Shown here: piece by piece, positions 1 to 5,985 of the stretch
Numbering within the stretch: position 1 is the first letter of the stretch
Layout of the letters: every line of letters begins with the position of its first letter
DNA from: JAFLCA01 sp041907145
Lineage (GTDB): Bacteria > Bdellovibrionota_C > UBA2361 > JAFLCA01
NCBI GenBank assembly: GCA_041907145.1
Contig: JAYRHW010000068.1
Span: 1 to 7,534 of the forward strand
Direction of reading: 5' to 3'
DNA: 7,534 nt
The notes under the pieces: model-generated
What the model was told of the DNA's origin: nothing
Database searches by the model: none
What the model saw: the letters and a program-made list of their open reading frames with translations, nothing else
Program-made: the position numbers and the translations under genes

Positions 1-682
1 CCTCGAGCTCCTTGCGAGTGTTAAGGATGAGGCAGCCGGTCGGAAAATCCGGGCCCTTGATGACGGTCAATAAGCGAGAGTTATTGACTTCAGGATCCTG
101 TGAGAGCTCGACGAGAGCCTTAACGATATCGCGAAGATTGTGCGGTGGGATACTCGTGGCCATACCGACGGCAATGCCGGTAGCTCCGTTAATCAATAGA
201 TTCGGAACGCGGCTCGGGAGAACGATGGGCTCCCGAGCAGTGCCATCGAAATTGTCGCGAAATTCGACGGTCTCCTGATCTATTTCGCCAATTACTTCGA
301 GCGCCAACGCCCTCAGGCGAGCCTCGGTATAGCGGTATGCTGCAGCATTGTCTCCATCCAGCGAGCCGAAATTGCCCTGTCCATCGACCAGCGGATAGCG
401 CAGTGAAAAGTCCTGAGCCATGCGCACCATGGCCTCATAGCAGGCCGAATCTCCGTGCGGGTGAAATCTAGCCAGGACTTCGCCGACCACGGCAGCAGAT
501 TTGCGATGCCCATGATCGGGCTTCAAGTTAAGATTGTTGAACATCGCGAACAAAATGCGCCTTTGCACGGGCTTTAACCCATCGCGCACATCCGGCAAGG
601 CTCGGCCTGAAACTACGCTCAAGGCGTACGTGAGGTAACGGTCGCGGGACTCCTGCGGAAGCTGGGTATCAATAACTGCCAT
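1..682 (-). CDS. parC: Type IIA topoisomerase subunit A, probably topoisomerase IV ParC (N-terminal part)
   Basis: Encodes the N-terminal 227 residues of a GyrA/ParC-family subunit, the DNA breakage-reunion subunit that works with GyrB/ParE to pass one duplex through another. The frame is open from the ATG at 682 to the left window edge, so the C-terminus is missing. Visible family blocks are RALPDVRDGLKPVQRRIL (residues 27-44), the quinolone-resistance region HPHGDSACYEAM (74-85), YPLVDGQGNFGS (96-107), the active-site tyrosine Y118 in RYTEARL, and GIAVGMATSIPPHN. Ser79 and Glu83 match E. coli ParC Ser80/Glu84 better than GyrA Ser83/Asp87, and SACYEAM is ParC-like, so I favour ParC; GyrA is not excluded without the C-terminal domain. 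The start is fixed by an in-frame TAA nine codons upstream with no other ATG between. No clear Shine-Dalgarno is seen. The ATPase gene lies 95 bp upstream on the same strand. Confidence 0.95.
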   Translation of the reverse strand, partial: MAVIDTQLPQESRDRYLTYALSVVSGRALPDVRDGLKPVQRRILFAMFNNLNLKPDHGHRKSAAVVGEVLARFHPHGDSACYEAMVRMAQDFSLRYPLVDGQGNFGSLDGDNAAAYRYTEARLRALALEVIGEIDQETVEFRDNFDGTAREPIVLPSRVPNLLINGATGIAVGMATSIPPHNLRDIVKALVELSQDPEVNNSRLLTVIKGPDFPTGCLILNTRKELE

Positions 683-777
683 GGTTGCTGACTTGAATGA
701 GATACGAAATTAGGAACGCTGAGAAAACACTACTAAAGCGTCGCCCCTTCGTAAAGATAGGTAGGAATGTCGCTCCG

Positions 778-1668
778 CTAACGAACGACCATGGCGCGCA
801 GAAGCTGCAAGAGGTTGAAGGAGCTCGCTGCCTGCGCCCCTGACTGAAAGTGTTGAATAGAGTCGCATATTTTCTCGATTGCGATGCGCGCCCTGCGATC
901 GGCACTGTCGTAGAATGTGACTCCCGCGCTCCCCCAGTCACGCCCTGGAGCTGAAAATGGAACGAACATCACCTCCGTCGATGCCTGAAACAGCCCGCAC
1001 TGTCTCACCTTCATGCCCATAGTCTCCGGAGAGATTACCTGGTTCGTAAAGCCGTTCAAGACGACGCTCCAGCGATTGAAGTCGAACTCTCTGCCATCGT
1101 CAGATTCGGCACTCAACCGACGCAGCGATTCGAAGCTGCGGCTAACACTCAGCGGATCATCATCAACAATGCATAGTACGCGCGCGCAGTGCGGCAAGGC
1201 TGCAAAAGTTGCCATGCCCCAGGATCCCCCCAAATCAAGCAAGCTAAGATCCGAGGATCGCTCCAAAGCGAGTAGCAGAGCATGCACGAACTCAGTGGCA
1301 CTGGCGGCGCCTTCAAGCACATTCGCCTTATAGTGAAAGCTCTCATGGTACGCGATAGGCTGGGGGACAACTCGAAGCTTGCCGTCATATCCGGGAATAG
1401 GCGAAGAGATTGAATCAACACTTCCTACTATTCCGGCTCTTAGGGCCCGAGAAACCGCTGCACGAACGCTCGCCTCACTAGCTGCCCAGGAGGTCAAATG
1501 TGGATTTACGTCATCAAAATCTACGAGCGTTACCGTCTTTCCGGCACGGGCCCAGCATCCGCCAAGCGCGGCCGCAAGCGTCGTTGCTCCCACGCCGCCT
1601 TTGAGTTGGCAAATGCCTATGACCAAAGCCTGCGATTCTGCCATACAAGTTGCACGAGACGGAGACAT
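778..1668 (-). CDS. ParA/MinD-family ATPase with degenerate Walker A (TadZ/CpaE/BcsQ-like)
   Basis: A 296-residue SIMIBI-class P-loop protein of ParA/MinD type. The deviant Walker A is QLKGGVGATTLA (residues 21-32): the signature lysine K23 is kept, but the position of the P-loop lysine is Ala28. Walker A' is TLVDFDD (47-53) and Walker B is LSLLDLGG (141-148, D145); VVLNGF (202-207, N205) fits the adenine-contact segment. There is no DNA-binding domain N-terminal to the P-loop, so a plasmid-type ParA with an HTH is unlikely. Loss of the P-loop lysine is familiar in TadZ/CpaE proteins, which localise Tad pili, and variants occur in BcsQ; these may bind nucleotide but hydrolyse it poorly. M9 (ATG at 1644) is an alternative start just before the first strand; AGAGGG abuts the upstream ATG at 1668. 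The next gene upstream on this strand, 117 bp away, encodes a tiny prepilin-like peptide, consistent with a Tad-like role. No parB follows. The family is sure; the exact role is inference. Confidence 0.9.
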   Translation of the reverse strand: MSPSRATCMAESQALVIGICQLKGGVGATTLAAALGGCWARAGKTVTLVDFDDVNPHLTSWAASEASVRAAVSRALRAGIVGSVDSISSPIPGYDGKLRVVPQPIAYHESFHYKANVLEGAASATEFVHALLLALERSSDLSLLDLGGSWGMATFAALPHCARVLCIVDDDPLSVSRSFESLRRLSAESDDGREFDFNRWSVVLNGFTNQVISPETMGMKVRQCGLFQASTEVMFVPFSAPGRDWGSAGVTFYDSADRRARIAIEKICDSIQHFQSGAQAASSFNLLQLLRAMVVR

Positions 1669-1785
1669 CCCTCTCGCTAGAGTCTTTCGGCATTTTTGGC
1701 TTAATTAATGAGGTCCGCCGGTAAGCGGGTGCAAACACGACAGGAGGACTCGGAGCGTCGTTCGAGGAGGAAGAGCCGGCCTGCC
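1669..1785 (-). other. Intergenic spacer between the small peptide gene and the ATPase gene
   Basis: This 117-bp stretch shows no convincing terminator, so read-through from the small gene into the ATPase gene is possible. It contains the 8-bp palindrome TTAATTAA (1700-1707). Read on the minus strand it has a poor promoter-like pair: TTGCAC, then about 18 nt, then CATTAA. GAGGAGGA-like purine runs on the plus strand (about 1742-1748 and 1764-1772) are not followed by a plausible plus-strand gene. Confidence 0.35.
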
Positions 1786-1956
1786 CTACTTATGAGCTTC
1801 AACAGGTTGCTGATGGACAACGCCGACTGGCTGCTTCATATTCTCCGGCGACACATCGCCCAAGAGCGGAATTGCTAGCACCACAATCAAGGCTGCCAAC
1901 AGACCCAATACAACCAGTTCGGTTGAACCTTTCTGACAATGTGCACGTGCTTTCAT
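1786..1956 (-). CDS. Small single-helix membrane peptide, prepilin/Flp-like (56 aa)
   Basis: A 56-codon reading frame from ATG at 1956 to TAG at 1788-1786. The peptide has a basic leader MKARAHCQKG, then STELVVLGLLAALIVVLAIP, a continuous hydrophobic segment (about residues 14-32), then a polar tail ending VEAHK. A short positively charged leader ending in Gly, with an acidic residue soon after and a helix containing GLLAALIVV, resembles type IVb (Flp) prepilins and TadE-like pseudopilins cut by a prepilin peptidase. The Glu is at +3 here rather than the usual +5, so the match is imperfect. Codon third positions and the amphipathic layout look like real coding, whereas the overlapping longer frame 2020-1799 encodes a low-quality Cys-rich string. 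A weak GGGAA precedes the ATG by 8 nt. It follows a promoter and structured leader and precedes the TadZ-like ATPase gene. Alternatives are a generic small single-pass protein or a toxin-like peptide. Confidence 0.6.
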   Translation of the reverse strand: MKARAHCQKGSTELVVLGLLAALIVVLAIPLLGDVSPENMKQPVGVVHQQPVEAHK

Positions 1957-2132
1957 GATGTACGTTCCCAGCGAAAACAGGGTTCAAAAGGTCAGTAAAC
2001 CAGCAGAGCCCCGAGACCAAGATTTACCCAATGTTAGCCGCTGTCGGTAGGGTCTAAATCAAGGACTGACCAAGCACTGCTCCGGTGAAACCGATAGCTT
2101 CCCAAAGAGATATCGGTTACCTGCCCCCACCT
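1957..2132 (-). promoter_or_regulatory. Structured 5' leader or small RNA with nested inverted repeats
   Basis: The stretch between the TATAAT box and the small peptide gene carries several perfect dyads. The first is AACCGATA/TATCGGTT (2089-2096 with 2111-2118), extended by GGT/ACC at 2084-2086 and 2119-2121, with a 14-nt loop. The second is GGTCAGT/ACTGACC (1990-1996 with 2065-2071), enclosing about 68 nt. Nested within that, read on the minus strand, are GATTTA pairing with TAAATC and a CCG/CGG mini-hairpin. The 3' arm of the large stem is followed on the minus strand by TTTTG, so the RNA could end there or continue into the small gene. I could not match it to a riboswitch class that I know. 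No open reading frame here looks coding. Confidence 0.4.
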
Positions 2133-2138
2133 CTTTAG

Positions 2139-2144
2139 ATTATA
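2139..2144 (-). promoter_or_regulatory. Perfect -10 box (TATAAT) ahead of the leader and small peptide gene
   Basis: Minus-strand TATAAT preceded by CCCTG, located after the kinase terminator and about 183 bp before the ATG at 1956. No good -35 lies 16-18 bp upstream; the nearest is TTCGCG at 19 bp spacing, so an activator or extended -10 contacts may be needed. If used, transcription would start near 2132 and give a leader of about 175 nt. Confidence 0.45.
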
Positions 2145-2196
2145 CAGGGCTTTACCAGTTTCTCGCGAATAATCCTTTTTTTGCGGCTACTACGCA

Positions 2197-2224
2197 TTAA
2201 ATAAAAGCCCCGAGAATCGAGGGG
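2197..2224 (-). terminator. Intrinsic terminator after the Ser/Thr kinase gene
   Basis: On the minus strand CCCC-T-CGA-TTC-TCG-GGG forms a short stem with one bulged base and a three-base loop, followed at once by CTTTTATTTAA. It begins about 54 bp after the kinase stop codon and separates the kinase from the leader and promoter of the next unit. Confidence 0.65.
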
Positions 2225-2277
2225 TTAGCGCAAAGCAACCATTCGGACAGGCCGTCTTTCAAGCAGAAATGCAGCTC

Positions 2278-3381
2278 CTACGGACCCAAGAGCTCCTGTC
2301 TTAACTGCTCCTCCTGCTCAGGAGAAATCCCTTGGGGCTGTTTAGCAAGCATGCCCCAAATGATGACTGTAGCGGTGACGAGTGCCACCAGTGCGCCGAC
2401 AAGCAATCGCGGCCAAACGGATTTTCGGGCTGCCGCATGCCGCCCCCCGTGCACCGGAATTCGAACTGTTTCCACGAGTGGATCGGGAGCCTTAGTGGAA
2501 CGTGAATCCCAACCATCGAACTCCCGCTCGAGGACATCACGCTTGGATTCAAGGCAAGTGTCCAGGTCGCGAATCAGCGGTTCCACGTCTTGATACCGAT
2601 CTCCGACTTTTAGCGCCATGGCCTTGGACACAAAGGCAGCCAAGCGTGATGGGCAGCCTGGTACGATGCTTAGCAACGGCGGCGGCGGATTTCTAAATCG
2701 ATCCGCCAACGCCACGACGGATGTAGCGACTGGAAAGGGAGGCCTTCCGCTTAGCATCTCAAATGCTATCACCCCCAATGCGTAAATATCACCACGATGA
2801 TCACACTCGCCGGTTTCCACGTATTCAGGCGCCACATAGTGGGCCGTACCGACGAGATTTCCTATGCGGGTAACATTCTGAATGGCGGAAACCTTGGCAA
2901 CACCAAAGTCAGTGATCTTCACCTCGCCCCGCTTACTGAGCAGGATGTTTTCTGGCTTGAGGTCGCGGTGCACTATTCCAGCTCGATGAATGGCCTGCAG
3001 ACCGGCTGCCACCTGCTTTAAAATAGACACAGTAAACTGCGCATCAACTGGACCTTGCTTCATGAGGTTCTTCAGTGAACCGCCATCGACATATTCCATG
3101 GCGTAGGCCTGAAAGTCCGGTTCATCAAAGTACTCAAAGGCTTTGACGACATTGGGGTGTTCCACGCGGTAGGAGGCTACTACCTCACCACGGAACCGCG
3201 CCAAAGCATCCTGTGCTCCGAGCAACTCGTGGTCCAAAACCTTGAGTGCCACAAGCGCGTTTCGGGAACGCGAGTCGCTAGCCAAGTACACGGTGCCCAT
3301 GGCACCAGCGGCGACGAGCGCCAGCACTTCATAGCGATTTCCCAACACGGTGCCGGCAGGATATTGAGGTTGTTGCTCCAC
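2278..3381 (-). CDS. Membrane-anchored Hanks-type serine/threonine protein kinase
   Basis: A 367-residue eukaryotic-like Ser/Thr kinase. Motifs in order: a glycine-rich loop VAAGAMGTVYLA (residues 23-34, with the first Gly of GxGxxG replaced by Ala24), the VALKVL lysine K47, the helix-C glutamate E66, the catalytic loop HRDLKPEN (D140, N145), DFG (D158), GTAHYVAPE in the P+1 region, and GDIYALGV. All catalytic residues are present, so it should be active. The kinase domain ends near residue 280. A linker leads to one transmembrane helix (about 326-345) and a 22-residue charged tail, so the kinase is cytoplasmic and has no PASTA or other sensor domain outside. The start is GTG at 3381-3379: a TAA lies two codons upstream, which rules out a longer form, and AAGG sits unusually close to the start. 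Divergent from sspB across 75 bp. An intrinsic terminator follows. Confidence 0.95.
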   Translation of the reverse strand: MEQQPQYPAGTVLGNRYEVLALVAAGAMGTVYLASDSRSRNALVALKVLDHELLGAQDALARFRGEVVASYRVEHPNVVKAFEYFDEPDFQAYAMEYVDGGSLKNLMKQGPVDAQFTVSILKQVAAGLQAIHRAGIVHRDLKPENILLSKRGEVKITDFGVAKVSAIQNVTRIGNLVGTAHYVAPEYVETGECDHRGDIYALGVIAFEMLSGRPPFPVATSVVALADRFRNPPPPLLSIVPGCPSRLAAFVSKAMALKVGDRYQDVEPLIRDLDTCLESKRDVLEREFDGWDSRSTKAPDPLVETVRIPVHGGRHAAARKSVWPRLLVGALVALVTATVIIWGMLAKQPQGISPEQEEQLRQELLGP

Positions 3382-3456
3382 GCCTTAGAGATCGGCTTTC
3401 AGCAGAAAAATCTTGAATGTCCAAATGCGCGAGTTCGTGAGAGAATCTGTCTTCGT

Positions 3457-3894
3457 ATGACGGTTTGCCGCATTTCAACCAAGCCTAAATTCGAGGCCAT
3501 TAATCGCTTTTTGCTGGACGAGCACGTTCTTATCCACCTCAATCCGCGCGCTGAGGGAGTCATTGTTCCTGGACATCTCGCCAAAGGCGAAGTTCTTACT
3601 CTAAAGCTCAGCAAGCTATTCCGCGGCGCCATGGAAGTGACGAAGGAGAAAGTCACTGCTGATCTACTCTTCGACAATGACTACTTCACCTGCGTGGTGC
3701 CGCTTGATGCCATCTGGGGCGCCACAAGTACCGGGGGAGAAACACTCGTTTGGCCGGAATCCGCTCCGGCAGGAGTGCTGAAGAGCGTGGCTCCCGCTGC
3801 TGCGGCTACTGCTCCGGGGGGCGAGACGCCCGTCGAGGAGAACGAATCAACACCGTCCCCCCGCAAGAAAGGGCATCTGACTCGCGTTAAATAG
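3457..3894 (+). CDS. sspB: SspB-family ClpXP protease adaptor
   Basis: A 145-residue protein resembling SspB, which tethers ssrA-tagged and other substrates to ClpXP. The folded substrate-binding domain is about residues 10-100: FEAINRFLLDEHVLIHLNP, then GVIVPGHLAKGEVLTLKLS, then DLLFDNDYFTCVVPLDAIWG and an ETLVWPE segment that parallels the E. coli TMFEPE region. A Pro/Ala/Glu-rich flexible linker follows (about 103-138). The tail is HLTRVK, corresponding to the ClpX-binding XB motif LRVVK of E. coli SspB. The ATG at 3457 is chosen because the family domain begins right after it; the same frame runs open upstream to 3157, but that part lies antisense to the kinase and does not look like protein. 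A GAGAGA run about 12 nt upstream is a weak ribosome site. It is convergent with the DUF1329 gene, 12 bp away. Confidence 0.88.
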   Translation: MTVCRISTKPKFEAINRFLLDEHVLIHLNPRAEGVIVPGHLAKGEVLTLKLSKLFRGAMEVTKEKVTADLLFDNDYFTCVVPLDAIWGATSTGGETLVWPESAPAGVLKSVAPAAAATAPGGETPVEENESTPSPRKKGHLTRVK

Positions 3895-3906
3895 GCTCTT
3901 GAGCCT
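3893..3906. terminator. Possible short bidirectional terminator hairpin
   Basis: AGGCTC-TT-GAGCCT is a perfect 6-bp dyad in the 12-bp gap between the convergent sspB and DUF1329 genes, overlapping the last bases of the sspB stop codon. On the minus strand it is followed by ATTTAA, on the plus strand by CTAAAG. The loop is tight and there is no real T-tract, so termination would be weak. Confidence 0.3.
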
Positions 3907-5301
3907 CTAAAGTTCGTCGAGTTCTTCCTGAGTTGGCGTTGCAGTCGCCGCCGCAACAGGTTTGTCGGCTGCCGCCTTTTCGAGCTCGCTGAATCGCTTG
4001 GGATCGAAGTCTGACAGCGACAACCCAGGAGGCGGCACCGCACAACTTCGCGCTGTAATCGTATCAATTACGAATACCTCTGACTTCAAATGATCGACTA
4101 TGATGGTGTAAGCCGGATAAAGCAGCGGGGCGGCAACATTTTTGGCCGATGAAATTCCGTAAACGCCGATGACTGTCTTCCACAGCTGTCCCATGCGGTT
4201 ATACACGAACTTGTAAACCGGCAAGCTCAGCGCCTGGTCGATGTAAAGCACTTGCTTGCCGTAGCTGCTGAAGGGATCCAGGGAATTGACTGCAACTCGC
4301 CAAACAGGGCGAGGTAAAAACACACTGGTCGTCGGCACCCATCCAGCGCCATGCGGAAAATGTCCCGCCTCGTAGTTCCAGCGCGAAGCCAGCTTGCCGC
4401 CCACCGCCCCGAGCCGATCGACGTTGAGGCAGCCTTCCTTATCAAGCTGAGCTGGAAGCTCGACTCGCAATACCGGAACCAGCATCGTGGCTTTGGCTTC
4501 CACAACAGCCTCCACTGCTTCAGGCTTGCCCGACCAAACCAAAAACTCCTCAGGAGTTACCGCGGAGCGCAAAAGCGAATCGGAGCGATTGGTGGCAACA
4601 AGCTGCCGAACCTTGCGGATTGCAGGGGAATACACCCAAAGCACATCTTCGTCATTCCCTAGAAAGCGGAAGGTCAGCCAGGACAAGTCCTTGAGAAAAG
4701 TCGGCGCGGTAAAGCGAATCAACTCTCGAAACAGTTGTGCCGTTTTCTTTGTGTCAGCGATTGCATTGGGAATGAGGCGAGAGAATTCCCCACGTAAAGT
4801 CCGATAGGGCTTTCCCTCCTTGAACCACGAGAATTCAAAGGCAGCGCTCAGCGCGGGTTGTAGTGCCCAGAGCGCCTGAACATTCCACAGCAATTTGTAC
4901 GCGAGGAATTTCTGGTTGGTCTCCGCACTCAAGGCGGCAGCATCGAAAAGCAGTCCAGCACCGAAGCTGGCACCCGTCTTGAGTTCTCCAGTACTGCCGG
5001 CCAGGGCAGCACCGTCCGCCCCCTTCAACCAAGCATCCGGAAGTGTCGGCGCTGTCTTGAGCGAACGCCCTGCTTCAAGTTCAAGCTGCCCTTCCTGCAG
5101 CAAACTCAATAGCTCAGCCGGTAAATTGTCTTTAAATGAGGCGGAATTAGTGGCGTTAACCATCAATCCCGTGGAGCTAGAGTCTGAAAGCTCCGGCAGC
5201 TGAATGTCGCCGCTCTGAGCAAAAATGCTCGGCGGAAAACCCAATGAAACGGCAAACGACATCAGGAGGGCGAGTGAGGCGACAACTAAACGCGGCCTCA
5301 T
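3907..5301 (-). CDS. Secreted DUF1329 (LolA/LolB-fold-like) protein
   Basis: A 464-residue exported protein. A Sec signal peptide covers about residues 1-28 (MRPR, hydrophobic stretch, cleavage near SIFA-QS) with no lipobox cysteine, so a soluble periplasmic location is likely. The DUF1329 signature is seen at FRFLGNDEDVLWVYSPAIRK (211-230), followed by VRQL and NRSD, and again at WRVAVNSLDPFSSYGKQVLYID (334-355) with the later strand MGQLWKTV. The family is related to outer-membrane lipoprotein-sorting folds, often sits beside RND-type lipid exporters, and has no established reaction. The last 35 residues are Ala/Glu-rich and end EELDEL, probably disordered. The start is 12 bp after the nuoI stop, with no clear Shine-Dalgarno, which suggests coupling with nuoI. 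No exporter gene is visible here. Confidence 0.85.
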   Translation of the reverse strand: MRPRLVVASLALLMSFAVSLGFPPSIFAQSGDIQLPELSDSSSTGLMVNATNSASFKDNLPAELLSLLQEGQLELEAGRSLKTAPTLPDAWLKGADGAALAGSTGELKTGASFGAGLLFDAAALSAETNQKFLAYKLLWNVQALWALQPALSAAFEFSWFKEGKPYRTLRGEFSRLIPNAIADTKKTAQLFRELIRFTAPTFLKDLSWLTFRFLGNDEDVLWVYSPAIRKVRQLVATNRSDSLLRSAVTPEEFLVWSGKPEAVEAVVEAKATMLVPVLRVELPAQLDKEGCLNVDRLGAVGGKLASRWNYEAGHFPHGAGWVPTTSVFLPRPVWRVAVNSLDPFSSYGKQVLYIDQALSLPVYKFVYNRMGQLWKTVIGVYGISSAKNVAAPLLYPAYTIIVDHLKSEVFVIDTITARSCAVPPPGLSLSDFDPKRFSELEKAAADKPVAAATATPTQEELDEL

Positions 5302-5313
5302 AGGAGTTCTCGA

Positions 5314-5904
5314 TTAATCCCTAAAAGGATGCTTTTCCAAATCTTGCATCTTCTTCATGTGAGCAGCGAAGAGAGCTTCAGGACCATGCTCCTCGAGTAG
5401 ACGGGAGCGCTCCATCAAGGTCTCCTTATCCTCGATGAACAATCGCGGATCGGGAGGATACACCTCAGGATGGATTCCAGTGTCCATGCGAATCGCATCG
5501 ACCGGACAGGCCTCGACACAATATCCGCAGTAAATGCAAAGCAGCGTATCGATTTCGTAGCGATGGGGAAATTTCTCGACGTTTTTGTCCTCATGCTCCG
5601 AGGCTTCAATATAAATGCAGCGTGCCGGACAAGCGGTTGCACAAAGAAAGCACGAGGTGCACTTGACGCTACCATCCTGGTGCAAGGTCAACCGATGACG
5701 GCCCCGATAGCGAGGTGGATACGGTCTGCGCTCGTTTGGATACTGGATGCTCGCTGATGCGGCGGTCTGCTTGCCGGCTCCGAACAGATGGAACACGTGC
5801 AAGGTGAAATTTCTGATTAGCCGGCCGAAGGTCAGCATCACCCCCTTGACGATCTCGACCACATAGATGCGCTCGAGGAAGCTCATTTCTTCGCGACGTT
5901 TCAT
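5314..5904 (-). CDS. nuoI: NADH-quinone oxidoreductase subunit I (NuoI), 2x[4Fe-4S] ferredoxin
   Basis: A 196-residue protein with two complete CxxCxxCxxxCP clusters: C82-C85-C88-C92 and C123-C126-C129-C133. These carry the N6a/N6b-type clusters that pass electrons inside complex I toward the quinone site. The preceding PPRYRGRHRLTL block (63-74) is typical of NuoI and argues against a generic ferredoxin. The N-terminal region (about 8-42, FLERIYVVEIVKGVMLTFGR) fits the membrane-contacting helix of NuoI. The length is close to the E. coli subunit (180 aa). The start may be the ATG at 5904 or M7 at 5886; neither has a strong ribosome site. The usual neighbours nuoH and nuoJ are absent: metF lies upstream (81 bp) and a DUF1329 gene downstream (12 bp). 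A detached or second nuoI copy, or a hydrogenase-related complex, is possible. Confidence 0.9.
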   Translation of the reverse strand: MKRREEMSFLERIYVVEIVKGVMLTFGRLIRNFTLHVFHLFGAGKQTAASASIQYPNERRPYPPRYRGRHRLTLHQDGSVKCTSCFLCATACPARCIYIEASEHEDKNVEKFPHRYEIDTLLCIYCGYCVEACPVDAIRMDTGIHPEVYPPDPRLFIEDKETLMERSRLLEEHGPEALFAAHMKKMQDLEKHPFRD

Positions 5905-5985
5905 GATTCAATCAGTAAGTAGAAGTCCTGTGTCATTAAAGCAAAAGGTACTGTGGATGAAAAGCTCGTGTCGCGAAGCAATTAC

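Noticed and set aside
1013..1333. 106-codon plus-strand frame
   Set aside because: It is an antisense shadow of the ATPase gene, with Ser/Thr-rich low-complexity content.
1793..1879. 28-codon plus-strand frame preceded by AGGAGGA
   Set aside because: It is antisense to the small peptide gene and the Shine-Dalgarno-like run is over 20 nt away; no recognisable product.
1799..2020. 73-codon minus-strand frame
   Set aside because: It overlaps the better 56-codon frame; its product is Cys/Ser-rich without any domain-like pattern and it runs through the structured leader.
2081..2130. Cobalamin riboswitch on the plus strand (GGTGAAA, CTGCCCCC)
   Set aside because: The CAACTG core and the B12-box are absent and the helices do not follow the expected order.
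3157..3456. Upstream extension of the sspB frame (about 100 codons)
   Set aside because: It is antisense to the conserved kinase N-terminus, and the protein family begins right after the ATG at 3457.
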